Positions 26,101 through 37,888 of a DNA stretch of 64,000 nucleotides are shown one piece after another (the first letter of the stretch is position 1; every line of letters starts with the position of its first letter). The position numbers and the translations under genes were made by a program. The DNA is from Rostratula benghalensis. Taxonomy: Eukaryota; Chordata; Aves; Charadriiformes; Rostratulidae. The DNA lies in assembly GCA_013399305.1 (NCBI GenBank), contig VXAI01000115.1:970120-1034119 (forward strand), read 5' to 3'. The notes below the pieces were generated by a model. The model searched no databases. It saw only the letters and a program-made list of their open reading frames with translations, and had not been told where the DNA came from.

Positions 26101-28629
26101 CTGTGGCGGCTCAGAGTGCACTCTCTGGGTATGAACTCTCAATGATATTAAATGGACGTGATATTTTTAGTTTACACATTTCCACTTTTTGTGATGATTC
26201 AGAAAATCCCCTGCAGCCTTATTTCTGTGGTGCAATTTAAGAGCAATCCAGTGAGCTTTCCATGAGCCACAAAAAGCAACACCGCCATTTGCCAGTTATA
26301 ATAATATTCTTTATGCCCTTGGTAAGTCCATAGTTAAGTTCATCAATGTGTTCAAAGATACAATTTGGAGGCAAAAATGGCATATCCCAAGCTTTGCATG
26401 CAGAAGTACTAGTCACTTTTACAATACCACCATCTGGTTTTCCACATGCAGGCATTACAACTTCTAGAAGCCCACTAAAACTCCAAGCCACTAAACTTCC
26501 TCATAGCTTTAGACCATCTGCTTTTTCATCCCAAAGGTTTCGCTCCTCACCTTCTACATTTTTTCCCTAGCTAAGGATCAGAAGAAAACAAATTTAAAAA
26601 TTCCTCCTGAATAAGGGCTGTGCGTCTTCTAGCACATACAGGTTCATGGGTACAGTTACAACAGTCTAAAAATATTATCTTGGACAAACTGTGATTAAAT
26701 TCCACATTTTCACAACTACACGTAAGGGTAACGTGACACATGATGCTTCTGGGAACACGCGCAAAGGCTCAGAACAGCATTATAGTGGATTTCCAGGGTC
26801 CTTATCAACAAAGACTTTTTCTCTTCTTCATTCCTTTAGCAACAATCTATCTTAAAGGATAGCATAAGAATGTGTAGACCCCATGGCATCTAGAGAGAAA
26901 ACAGAGCTTTGTTCGTATACTTCCTAATATAATTTAGATCCTTGGTGATAAATATCTTATGGATTATCCCTTTTTATGCCTGAGTTCACTGCACTTTCCC
27001 ACTGAGAAAATATTCTGTCAATCAACGTAGGTCCTGCTTCCTCTTTGTCGCATGCCAGTTTTCTTCTACAGTGCCAAATCCAGAACTAACAACTTACAGC
27101 AGGCAGAACAGATGGGCACACAACTGCCCTGGGCTATGGAGATGCTATGAACTATTTTTAACAAATAACAAAAAAAATAAATCATCAATGGTTTACAAGG
27201 AGGCTTTCTGGTCCTGCCTCATGCAAAAGGAGAAGCAGTCAGCACGGCGTCTTTCACACCTTCCGTACAATCTACACCCACAGTTCAGATGGCACCCTCA
27301 GGGGCAGCTGGGTTTAATTTATATTTCAGTGTAACAGAAGAGTTGTTTATCAGTATAACCAACTGCGTATTGCCAGCCAAGGAGCCCCACCGCCAGCAGT
27401 GCAGCACCCAGCACCACCATGGCCTTTGTCCAGTCTTCCTGGCTACAACAAATCTTGGGCTTCTACAAATCCTGTGCTAAATACCAATAATCCCAGTAAT
27501 CTGTCTGGAGAGAGCACAGCCCCTGAGGAGACATGAGGAACTAGAGCCTTGCTCAAATACAGGCCAGTTTTGCTCCTTGCAGACATCAACCTGGAAGCAG
27601 TTGGCCCAAATGTTGACTTTGTGCCTGCACAGGTATAGGTATGAATGTTTATGCATGAGTAGGTATGAAATGCATTTTTATTTCTAGTACTTGTTTTTTA
27701 ACACCACCTTAGACTCCTGAAACAGCAGTGGTTTCCCAACATATAAACTGTGTAAATGTCAGATTTATATTCAAAGAACCTGAATATAAGAATCATTTGC
27801 TACCAACAGAAAAAGAGAATGGTTGGAAAGGTGAGAAAGAAAAAATATATCAAGTACTTCACTGAGCACAAAAAACTAGCAAGCAAGGGTATAAATGAAA
27901 TGATAGCAAGAAAAGATCTCACGACTCTTTGGGAAGTACAATTTTCTGTGTACCAGATGAAGATACTGATATGAAAGACTATCTGTGTAAATCAGACTGG
28001 AGAAAATGGTGCCTCTGTGTCTGGATAGTCAGTGCATTAAGGATTAGATGAAACTTGGTAAAATTCAAAAGCTTCATCAAATGCATTCTGTTAAATTTCT
28101 CATCAGTATTGCACAGAGGTAATTAAAACTGGTGAGAGTTCTTATATGTGCTTATTGGCTTTCAGCTTCCCAATAGGTTGGTTTTTTTTCTTCTTTATAT
28201 TGCTAGGCCATTTCTTTCTCTTGTGCCAGAGATATATCAACTCCTTTAAAAAAGAAAGGCTAAAAAAGGCAATACATTACCCTAGACAGGTTGTTTTACA
28301 CATGCTTTGCTTAATTGATTGGAAAACCCTATTTATTTCTTGTCTTAGATAATATAACTCCTCTAATGCCTCTGCTGTTTATTATGAAGTGAGACAAAAC
28401 AAGGATAGGTGCCCCTGCAGAACACACTGCCTTTGGGGCAGTGCTGAATGCAGAACTTCCCTCTGTTGACCCTCAACAACCACTGCCCCTCCTCACACCA
28501 CTGTCTGCTGCCCCTCCAGGTTGTGTGGTGCTGCTGGGTTACGCCAATCACATGAGTGATCTGACTTGGAAACAGCCATCTCAAAAGACATCATAAAAAT
28601 TGCAGCTGCAGAGAATGCAGCCATCCCTT
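23125..28629. other. Long non-coding stretch, nothing recognised
   Basis: Unique sequence. Open frames of up to about 105 codons (for example 23511-23828 minus and 25333-25638 plus) overlap frames on the other strand and show no domains. A loose tandem of AGGTATG-containing units lies near 27634-27672. Several isolated CpGs near 26720-26765 are not dense enough to call. Confidence 0.68.
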
Positions 28630-28834
28630 TGCACGCTGAGCTTCTCATCCATGAATACTCCCCAAGTCCTTCTCCTCAGGGCTGCTCTCCAGCCATTCTC
28701 TGCCCAACCTGTATTTGTGCCTGGGATTGTCATGACCCAGGTGCAGGACCCTGCACTTGGCTTGGTTGAACTTCATGCGATTTGCACTGGCCCACCTCTC
28801 AAGCCTGTGCAGGTCTCCCTGGATGGCATCCCTT
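28630..28834 (-). mobile_element. CR1 LINE fragment, 3' part of the reverse-transcriptase ORF (dead copy)
   Basis: Read on the minus strand, this encodes the conserved CR1 segment just C-terminal of the RT catalytic core, including [34 protein letters not shown] and [10 protein letters not shown]. In intact CR1 this region follows the F-A-D-D motif. Here the upstream catalytic part is absent because the match begins at the equivalent of 'DAIQGDL'. After EEKDLG one extra base shifts the frame into a TGA, although the DNA still matches CR1 for about 30 more bases (the GATGAGAAGCTCA phrase). The copy is therefore truncated at both ends and frameshifted. CR1 is the dominant LINE of birds and other sauropsids, which supports the organism call. 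Confidence 0.93.
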
Positions 28835-31444
28835 AGTTGGATTAAAAACATAATCCTTTTCCTCCTTCCAGTTTTGTTTTGTTGCACTGGTTTTCATCTG
28901 GATTATGATGAAGGGAAGTTCTGTTATAAGCCCCAGTACCTCCCAGGGATGATAACCTCATTATCAGATGCTCACTCTTATTCTAAGAATAGGTAGCATG
29001 AGTAAACAAAGGCAAGGTGTTATTCACTACCACAAACATTAAACTGTTTCCTCTAGCCACATGAGAATAGGACAAGTATTTCCATCTGCAAATGCGTTAG
29101 CTAACTTCTTTTAACTAATGTGATTTTAAGCATGACTTAACATAAGTACGGACAACCCGCAGACTTTCCCAGTAGTCTAGCCACAACCAACCCACATGTT
29201 TTTTACATAAACTTGCACTCTCACTTGTATCTCACGATCCTAGGGTTTTCCTAATTTTCATGTGCAAATTTAACTCATGGATCAAGTGCACAGGTCCAGC
29301 ATTCATGTCAGGAGGAAGTAAACAGGACTTGCTGGTATGCAGGCATCCTCAGACTCAGTCTTGCCCATGATGCTGTGGACAGCATCCCTGCAAAGCCTCA
29401 GCAGAGGTTAAATGCAACACGTTTAGGCCAAATGCCATCTTCCACTTGGTGTAGAAATCTAATATGGACCTAATCCTGCACATTCATATAAAAGTGTCTA
29501 ATGGGAGGTCCCCAAATATTTTGTGAAACCTACACTGCGTGTCTCACAAAGACGAGTAGCGTAAATATAGGGGGACCGTGACAGACATTTTCAAACCTCT
29601 GGAACTAGACATGGGAAACCGGGGGAAATGTGTGCCTCTGTCCTGTTGTTCAGTTTTTTGGTGTGTCCTATCTTCCTCTTTTGTCCCCCTTATGCAACAT
29701 CGATTCTAGAAAGGACACAGCAAGAGCCAAATTACTGAGAGCTGTGTTTATAACCCCCAGGTTGAGCGCAGCTTCCTAAATTTTTCCAGGAGCTCAAGTC
29801 ACCACAGCACTCTGTCAGAGTCCTCACTTAGAGGCAGATCTCACCTCAACACTCCTACAAACTTATATCTTCACTCCCAAGAGAATTAAAGACCTCACTG
29901 CAAAATGTCAGCTGCTGAGCAAAGGCAAGTTTTTATCACATTTTTGACACACATCATTTTCTAAGGGAGGTAAAAATTGGTAAGTTTTTCTTTTACTGTG
30001 GTAACCTTCAGAAGGTATTTAATCAGACACCAGGGCTTCTCCAGGTTTCTGAGGCATCCTGATGACCCCAGTGACAGTTGGGCACTGTTTGTTATTAATT
30101 TTGAGAGCTAAGGTTTGAGTACTGTGGCTAAGCTGTGGACCTCTTTGCTGTTCCAGCCCCTTTGAGTGCCATCACAAGCTTTCTTGTCTATCAATACCTG
30201 AGAATTGATAATCTGGGGTCAGTTAGTGAGGTGTTCCTGAAACCAATGAAGCAGGGGACACCTGTTCAGGGCTTGGACCCTGGTTTGCTGCAGTTTTTAT
30301 GCTACAGAAGCAGCTGGCATCTCTCTAGCAGTAGAGGAAAATAGCAAGAAAGGCCAAAAATTAGGGTTCTGCACTTCTGTGGTGGTAGGCTCTGCACAGG
30401 GAACTTGCATTGGGCAGTATATCCCTACACAGAAAACCTCATTCCTGTTTCCCCAATGTCAGCGGGAAATCCACACCTAATTTCAGCAGAAGCAGGACTC
30501 TGGCTTGTTGCCTCGGGCAGGCAGCAGACACAAAGGTCTGACACCAAAGAGTAAGAAGGCATGTCTTTTAATCTCCAGAATTTAAACAGGTTTGTCTTCT
30601 TTGCAACAGACAGATGTTGCCTGACAAATCTAGTAATGAAACTTTCATAAATTCTAACATGTTCTTCTGTAAAGCACAGCTCTGAGAGACTGCAGAGAAA
30701 GGCTAAATGAGCTCCAGTCCCCATTCACACTACACGAAAACATTCTCTGACTGTGAATAAAACATGTCTTTATCACCCTCCTTCTCCATTAAAATGAAAA
30801 CCTATGACCTGCTGCCCCAGTTGCTGATAGCTTTGCATTTCTAGGGGAAAAAGAAAAAGAGAGAGAAAGCCACCAAAATGAAACTTTGAAGACAACTAGC
30901 TGCACGTTCTTTAATTCCAAGTTCAAGGAGAGTATTTGTATGCCTGTCTTGCAGGATCCCAAAGACTGTTTAATACAGCTAATAACAGTTTATTTTAGCC
31001 ACCCTCATGTAAGACTCAATTTGCACTCAGTAGCAAGGTGTGAGACGCAAAAGGCTGTTGTTTGCATCCACATTTGGCAGGTCTCATCAGCCCATAGGAG
31101 GACCAAGAAGCGTGCCAGGTCCAGAGGGTCTTTACTCCATGGATCTGCTTTACATACCCTCTTATCCCTCCCCACACATCCCGGAGCCTCTCCATCAGTG
31201 GTGAGGGGTTACTTCTCTGCCTGGCTTTTGTCTCACTGCAATTACAGGATGAGTGAAATCTGACTGCATTTCGATGCCACCTGTTGTAAAGCCCAAGAAC
31301 AATGTGCATTGAGACTTGCAGCTGTTTCCTATATTGTGCTCATTTTTAATATTGTGAAGCCAGAATTCCCAGAGTATTAAACCAGCCTGAATTTAAAACA
31401 AAAAAACAAAGCCATGGCTGCAATGCAATTTAACAGAAACCACA
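28835..31444. other. Non-coding stretch, nothing recognised
   Basis: Unique sequence. A small cluster of CpGs lies at 29535-29625 (GCGTG, GACGAG, AGCGTAA, ACCGTG, ACCGGG), too short to call as an element. A 125-codon plus frame (30886-31263) and a 97-codon minus frame (31016-31309) overlap and are likely fortuitous. Confidence 0.68.
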
Positions 31445-31458
31445 GAAGCACGTGCTTC
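31445..31458. promoter_or_regulatory. 14-bp perfect palindrome centred on a CACGTG E-box
   Basis: GAAGCACGTGCTTC equals its own reverse complement across all 14 bases. CACGTG is the core bound by bHLH factors of the MYC/MAX/USF/CLOCK type. The symmetric flanks are longer than a minimal E-box needs. Its role in this place is unknown. Confidence 0.35.
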
Positions 31459-32264
31459 GTTCTGAGGTTTACTCCTCACTACACAGAAGTGATCTGGCGG
31501 ACGTGTACAAAGGGACCCATTCAAACAGTCCCCCAAAGCAATTCAGATTACACTCATGAGGAACACGTAGCATTTGGCACAGACCACCTTCTCGTGTAAT
31601 CATTTTAGCAAAGAGAGGAAAGCCGTTCCAATCACTTTAATGTTGTCTTGGACTTTCTGTAGATTCTATTTCTTAATATTATTAGGTATCAAATCTGCCC
31701 TCCAACATAACCTAAAGTTGCCATATAATTAAGTACTTCACCTATGCTGTGAACAAATAATCCTTCCTCTTTCTGTATGCGAGAACACATGCACAAACAA
31801 AACAAGTGTGTATTATGCTAACAGTGCCTCTTCTACCCCCTTCCTGAAAATATTCTTTGCTGTTCATAAATTTTGGATGTCTGTGCATTCTCCTAATAAT
31901 TTTCTGCAAATGCTTCACAAAAAAAAGGTGAAGCCTATCAGCAAAAAGAATTGTGGGAAGAATCCCAAATGAAAAACTGGCAGCACCAAGGGCGTCCTGC
32001 CTTGCTCTTGCTATCCCTTAGACCCTCTTTCATGCTCGCTGTGACATTGAACACAGTGCCATCCCTCCAAACTGGAGCACAAAGATCGGCTCAAAGGTTA
32101 GGTCATCTCATTTAGCTCCCACACAAAGGTTTCAACATAAACCCCTACCCCTAATTACTTAGAGCATAAATCAGGACACTGTCCAGAAAGACTGATGCAT
32201 CCCAAGCCTGCCTCAACTGGCCTTATCAATAGCTTGTTGTCTTGCCTTATGCCAGGCCTATCTT
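31459..32264. other. Non-coding stretch, nothing recognised
   Basis: Unique A+T-rich sequence with no domain-bearing frame and no repeat recognised. Confidence 0.68.
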
Positions 32265-32640
32265 TGCTGCAATAATCATGCAAATTGACAGCAAGTCATG
32301 CATATATATTTGTAATTTATGTGCTCAGGGTTAACCCAGCAGCTTTAGTGAAACCGTGGAAAAACTCTAGCAAATCAGAAGCAAATCCAAGGACACCCAT
32401 AGTAAAACACTGCAGAAAATGCTGTAAAAATACTCTCAGAAGCAGATTTAAAAAAATACTCAGTTATCAGTACATGTATTGAGTGTTATGTCATGTGTCC
32501 CATCATTTAAACTATTTATAGCAGCCATTTTTGTAATTTAAGTCTTTTTTACAAGGAGTTAAGATATCTTACCCTTAATTTTAACAGCAACTCTATATTT
32601 TCATGAAGAAAGATACACATTTGTCATTTTTATTAGTGTC
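32265..32640. promoter_or_regulatory. Candidate regulatory block with abutting octamer and TGACAG words
   Basis: A perfect POU octamer ATGCAAAT at 32278-32285 is directly followed by TGACAG at 32286-32291 (MEIS/TGIF type). Downstream are TTTGTAATTTATG, ATCATTTAAAC and TTTTTGTAATTTAAG. The block is non-repetitive. Evidence is motif arrangement only. Confidence 0.25.
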
Positions 32641-32873
32641 TGTCACAGATACTATTCAGGTTTGAGAATATCTAAGAGAGAAGAATCTGGTGTTATTAAA
32701 GGGCCGGCTGGACAGCAGGATACAATACCTAAGCTGGACATAGTTTTGAACTGTAAGCCATTTGTTGGAATAAAATGAAGACTCAGCATCACATAAATAT
32801 TTCATGAATTTGTATCAAATTTGCTGAATTGTTAGCTTCTGACAAAAGAAATCAGTGAAAAATAGAAAGGCTT

Positions 32874-33012
32874 CATTTTGACATTTTGAAAATGAAAGGT
32901 TTTGATTTTCTCATTTGAAGTTACTTCTGTATACAAATTTCCCTCATTTCTTAGAAAATTTGAATTGGTTTGAAACCAAAATAAAACCTTTCATTTCATG
33001 TCAAACAAAATG
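32874..33012. repeat. Imperfect palindromic (foldback) element of about 139 bp
   Basis: The left end (CATTTTGACATTTTGAAAAT, then GAAAGGTTTTGATTTT) closely matches the reverse complement of the right end (CATTTTGTTTGACATGAAAT, then GAAAGGTTTTATTTTG). A second inner inverted pair flanks the centre, CAAATTT near 32934 against AAATTTG near 32956. This is the structure of a foldback or MITE-like element, or of an old palindromic repeat. I recall similar TTTTGACATTTTGAAAATG-type A+T-rich palindromes as interspersed repeats in amniotes but cannot name the family with confidence. Confidence 0.6.
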
Positions 33013-33621
33013 TATCACTCAACCCAAAGCATTTTGGAGGCTGTGGGGTGCAGTGGTTATTAGCTCTCAATTCACTGAAAATTTCATCTAATTCACTCTC
33101 AGTCTGACATTAAACCATCCTTCTTCCCCTCAGAGACACTGGGAAACAGAAATGCCTGTTGTTCTCCATCCTCTGCTCAGTGGGTATTTTTGATATCCTG
33201 CATCTGGTATTCTATGCAATAGTCTTAATACAAGGAAGGTCTACTCAGCACTTTAAATACTTTTTACTGATAAGTAAAAAAAAAACCAGTGCAATAGCAA
33301 CAGAAACACCCAAAAGTTGGTTAATTATGTTTTCTTGCAATTTATAACAGCTTTTTTAGAACTCCCCTACCCTAAGGTCCAGAACTCATCCTTTAGGTGT
33401 TATTTCAAGAGTGACAATGGGATTCAACAAGCCCTTAAAATCACCCAACCTCACAGTTGTAACAGCTGTGGCAGCGTCACACAAGGTGACCTTTCATCAT
33501 CATTCAGACTCTGAAGACCAGATGCATCTCATCCGCCTCTAAAAAGTAGGCATCTGGCTTTTATGGCAATGTAGGAGCTGCCTCTCTAGAAAATGGAGAG
33601 AAACAGCCAGTTCAACAAGGT
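33013..33621. other. Non-coding stretch next to the palindromic element
   Basis: Unique sequence. The phrase GTGCAGTGGTTATTAGC near 33048 faintly resembles the A-box region of tRNA-derived SINEs, but no B box follows at a suitable distance. Confidence 0.55.
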
Positions 33622-33641
33622 AATTAGTCCTTGGACTAATT
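33622..33641. promoter_or_regulatory. Dyad-symmetric TAAT site
   Basis: AATTAGTCC and GGACTAATT form perfect 9-base inverted arms around a TT spacer. The ATTAG/CTAAT arms are homeodomain core words in mirrored orientation, the arrangement used by paired-type homeodomain dimers, although the spacing here is longer than the classic P3 site. The site call is inferred. Confidence 0.25.
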
Positions 33642-35689
33642 GGAGAGATGTTCCAAACGAGGAGGAGAATGGATCTTTGGAGATATCTATCATCAGTGAG
33701 TGACTATAGGGAGCATTTGCCCATAGTATCTCAGGGTAAATGCCAAATTTTTAAATCATTCTGACCCTGGCAGCTAGCACAGACCCAAATTTCTCATGGC
33801 CTTTAACTGGGCAGCACCAGCTACACCTGCTGTATACTCTGCCACCTCTGTGCACTGTCCTCAAGGTCTCTTGGAGAGGCAGTTGCCATTTCACGGGCAA
33901 GGGAGCACCACCATGGAAATGCTGATCTCTTGCAGGATCAAACAACAGATTGCAAGGTCCAGGATCATAGGATCCTTTTCCTCCTGTCCCTGGCTCCATT
34001 CTAAAGACCTTAAGCACTCAGACAAGGAAAACTACATTTATTTCTGTGTATCTGAGGCCATTCAGTCCCAGTAGTGGTTCCCCCCTGAAGCTGAGCACAA
34101 TGAGCAGTTTTCAAGCTGGCTATGCTTCACCTCCAGTTTCCTCCTGAGGAAAGGGTGGTCATGCAGCTATTGCTTGTTTTTCTTAGCTACCTTTTGCACA
34201 ATGTTTAAAAGCCATGCAATGAACTCTGCCAGTCCTTAAATGACACTTCTCCTGCCCTGCATCCTCCACGTTCCCAACACATGTCTGTTGACCAACCATC
34301 TTTCCTCCTCACCCCAAACCTGAGCAAGAAATCTCCATCAACTTCCACAGCCGCCAGTGCCGTCACAGGGGAGCATAGCAGAAGTAACAGCAGAGACAGT
34401 ACTTATCCTTTGCCACAACAATATGTTCTCCCAAGGGTTCCAGCCACTGCATCTCCCCTGACAGCCCTCATGGGTGTCCCTGTGCCCATGCTGTAGCAGC
34501 CTACCTCAGTGTTTGCTGGTGGTTAGTATCTCTGCCAGCCTTTCCTCAAGCCAGGGGAGAAGAAACACTACCAGACCATCCAGACCTGAGCAAGTAGGTT
34601 CCATATTCCCAGATACTGGCATTTTCTCTATTATCACCCCAAGGACAGCTTTGTTAATAAGTTATGATTGTTGCTGTTTGTTTGGGGTTTTTTTTCCTCC
34701 TGTTGTTTTCTCTTTAGAGGTTCCTGTGACTTCAACCTTGGAGCAAGGCAGAATAATATCACCCAGCTCAACTGCAGTACGTGTTTTTCAAAAAAATGCA
34801 TATATTGCCTAATACTTTCTCATTGAGAGTGCATCTGGGCACTTTTCCACTTGCTAAAAGAAAAATAGAGAAAATGGTTATTCTAGAGCCGAAGACCAGT
34901 AACAAATCTGTTCTATAAATAAGAATCTTCCTAATACTTCACTAGAAGAGGAATTTTAGCTTGTGGAAAACTCAAATAAAAAGGACATTACTATGCAAAA
35001 AAATATATTTCACTTATTTTCTCTATTTTCAATATTATTGTGGATTATTTGCATCTAATTGTTATTTCTTCTTCTGTGTCGTTACTTTAATACAAAGCAG
35101 AATCACTGCACTGGTAGGATCAGTTGCTCTGCAAGCAAATTGTGTTGTCATCCAGCTACTACAATGACTTCTCTGTAAGAGGAAGCAAAAAAAATCCTGA
35201 AAGTAGGCATAGGGAAAGAGCTCATCTAAGTGCTGTCTTCTAGCAGTAAACATATATCCTGTGTCATGTAAACATGACATGTTCTAAAAGTTTTCCATTA
35301 TGTTTGAATTTCCTTTCAGGAAAGTGCACTAAAATGTAAAGGCTTGCTTTATTAAACAGATGTATAATTTGCTGAGAAAATTCAAATCGTTCTATGCTTT
35401 GTACTTTACATGCATTATAGGTAGCGTGTCAAAGAGGATGAGCTGCAGAAATCAGAATGATGTCTTTCAGGACTAATTGGCAGGTATAAGAATTTCAGTT
35501 ATTATTACAGAAGCTATTCTCCTTATTCATGTGTCTACAGAAGAATCAGATCTAAAATGTTAATTCCTAATTTAGTCTGAATCCCTTCTATCTCTGCTGG
35601 TGATATGGGTGATTTACTAGTTTTAAAATACACTTGCCAGATAATTAATGCACTGGAAGAGCTTTAGTGCCTTTCTCAAGCTCAGTTAA
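33642..35689. other. Non-coding stretch, nothing recognised
   Basis: Unique sequence with overlapping short frames (88 codons minus at 33751-34017; 92 codons plus at 33796-34074; 112 codons plus at 34474-34812). An octamer word ATTTGCAT followed by CTAATT lies at 35047-35060. No gene or repeat is recognised. Confidence 0.68.
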
Positions 35690-36345
35690 TTTTCCACATG
35701 TTTGTACTCCAGCTATAAAATCACCTTTTAGTGGAAATGGAGTTCACAATATAATGCAAAAGAAAGAAAAAGCACCCCAAAAGATTTATAATTCGTGTCT
35801 AACTGTAATTGCATGGGCATGAAATTAGCAGGAGTACAAGCAGAGCCATTTTGACTTGTCAATCGTCAGGTAATGCTTGTCGCGTTTCAGATCACAGATA
35901 TTAGCTCAATGTCCATTTTCTCTGCAGGTGCCATACATTTGCCCTGGTAGATGGTGCAAAGGAAGGGCACGTGCCTGTCCGTGTCTCCTAAGAGTCACCC
36001 ACAGCTGCTCCATTGACATTTCACGACTGCCCTCATTACTATCACTGCGTGAAGCGCAAATGAGAGAGCTCCACATGAAACTCTATCAATTTCTGAGACC
36101 TTGAGGCTCGTCAAGGCAGTACTCACTTTGAAGGGAAATAAAATTATTTCAAAATACATAACGAGAAATTGTGTATGGAGGAGAATTACTGAAACAGTGT
36201 GTCAATACGTGAAATACTCCTTCAGCCCACCCATTTGTACAATTTGAAAGTTCGCTGATAAGATACACTCGATTGCAAAGGCATAAAAGACAGGAGTTCT
36301 TTGGATAATTACTTTAGCAATACACGTGTAAATGCCATTGCAATT
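35690..36345. promoter_or_regulatory. Strong candidate conserved non-coding element (enhancer-like)
   Basis: About sixteen CpGs lie between 35790 and 36330 in a CpG-poor region. Two 10-bp perfect palindromes have CACGTG cores: GGCACGTGCC at 35966-35975 and TACACGTGTA at 36321-36330. Also present are GTCGCGTTTCAGATCACAG, CAATCGTCAGGTAATGC, CAGCTG near 36002, and many ATTA/TAAT words (GAAATTAGC, TTATAATTCG, GATAATTAC). A 75-codon plus frame (35877-36104) falls inside but shows no domain. The length and texture match deeply conserved vertebrate enhancers. Conservation was not tested. Confidence 0.48.
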
Positions 36346-37839
36346 GAATCTTGTTCAGAAAATCCTTCTGTGTATTGGCAGAGCATGGATTTATATCAGA
36401 AATGTCTACAAAGAAAAGAATGCAAAATAGCAACAAAGGAAGCCAAGTTAATAAAATAATCCAACAGTACAAGCTAGATGTATTTATAATGTGGGAGGTT
36501 AGGTTAACGAGAGCAACTCGAAGTAACTACTTTACTTTAAATGCCTACTATAAATGTAATAAACACTAATTATGGATAAAGACTCATATAAATTAATTTC
36601 TAGAAGCTGTCACTGAACAGCAAAGCTTCAAAACATGATGTAATGTTTCCACACCAGAAGAAAAGCTAAAAAAATGAAGTGCAATCCTTTAAAACAAATC
36701 TTACCATGATGGTGTCGTGACTCAAGAGTTCAAGAGTCAACCTGTGTTCAAAAGGTTGGGGTTTACAAACAGTTCACGCCCCAGGAGGCAGGAGTGCAGC
36801 ACACCTCTTTCTGAAGGAAGGGCCTGCTGGGCACAGACCAGTTCAAAAGAGAAATCCACAAGGTCTTGGTGGCGGCAAAGCCCTATGATAAAGAAGGAAG
36901 AACTGTGGTGCCAATGCTGGCCCTGCATGATTCACTGCAGGCTATGAAGAGACCCAGCTAACAACCAATTTTCTTCTCACAGAGTAATTCTTCTGACAGG
37001 GAAGCCCTGGGAGGGACATAAACTATAAATATTCCTAGCTGTTAAATTATGCCAGCCATTAACAGGTTTTTATTTTTATCCTGACATTATTTAATACAAA
37101 ACACAACAAATGCTGCTGAGGTTTTTGTGCCACCTTCATGACCAGGAGAGATAATTTCCTTCTGTGCTATGATATCAATAGCTCTGTGGTGAGGTACAGA
37201 TGATTAGCAGAAAGTTGGAGAGTTATACCACTGAAAAGGAATTATTGCCAGTAGATTTCATTTCTGTTACCACTGTTTCAGCTCTGTAAGTGTTATCAAC
37301 ACAAAAGCATTGGCAGAGAGAAGGTTTCTGGAAGGATTATCAAATATATTACATTCAGTGTTGAAATGGCTGTTCCTATAAAAAACAATTGGGATCAAAG
37401 GAAGACAAAAGCTGAGTACGTCCGAAAATGCCATCTCCAAGCTTTATCCTACCTCAATCTTCATATAATTTCTCAAAATAATCTGGTCCCATAAATACAC
37501 TCATGTGGCCTTGCATACCTCCCCCATATCAAATCCATTTCCAGCTCCACCTGCCTGACTCAACCCAAATAAGGCCATCAAAGGCTGTGCATCTCAAGTC
37601 GTCACTCACAGCATGTCCACTTCCAACTGCTGTTGCAATGCAAAAGGACCTTCAAGAAGACACAAACAGGAGAGGCATAAGAACTGAGGATGGAGTCTGT
37701 AAATTGATCCTTTCCTGAATCTCTTGCAGTCAAGTAAATATAACCTCCTAGATCCCCTAAATTATCATAATGTGTTAGAACCCCACCAATACGAAGGTAA
37801 GTTCTCTGCTCAATGCCTTCATTTAAAGAGTTTCTTTGT
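36346..37839. other. Non-coding stretch, nothing recognised
   Basis: Unique A+T-rich sequence with short frames of no recognisable type. Confidence 0.68.
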
Positions 37840-37888
37840 ATTAGGAGGCATTCTTACAATACAAAACACATTCCTAATGCCTCCTAAT
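37840..37888. repeat. 13-bp perfect inverted repeat (hairpin-forming)
   Basis: ATTAGGAGGCATT at 37840-37852 and AATGCCTCCTAAT at 37876-37888 are exact reverse complements around a 23-nt A-rich loop. The stem could fold in DNA or, if transcribed, RNA. It is not followed by a U-run. A microRNA-type stem would need to be longer, so I make no functional claim. Confidence 0.8.

Noticed and set aside
33030..33175. Third tRNA-derived SINE-like segment (GTGCAGTGGTTATTAGC)
   Set aside because: Only an A-box-like phrase is present, with no B box at a suitable distance.
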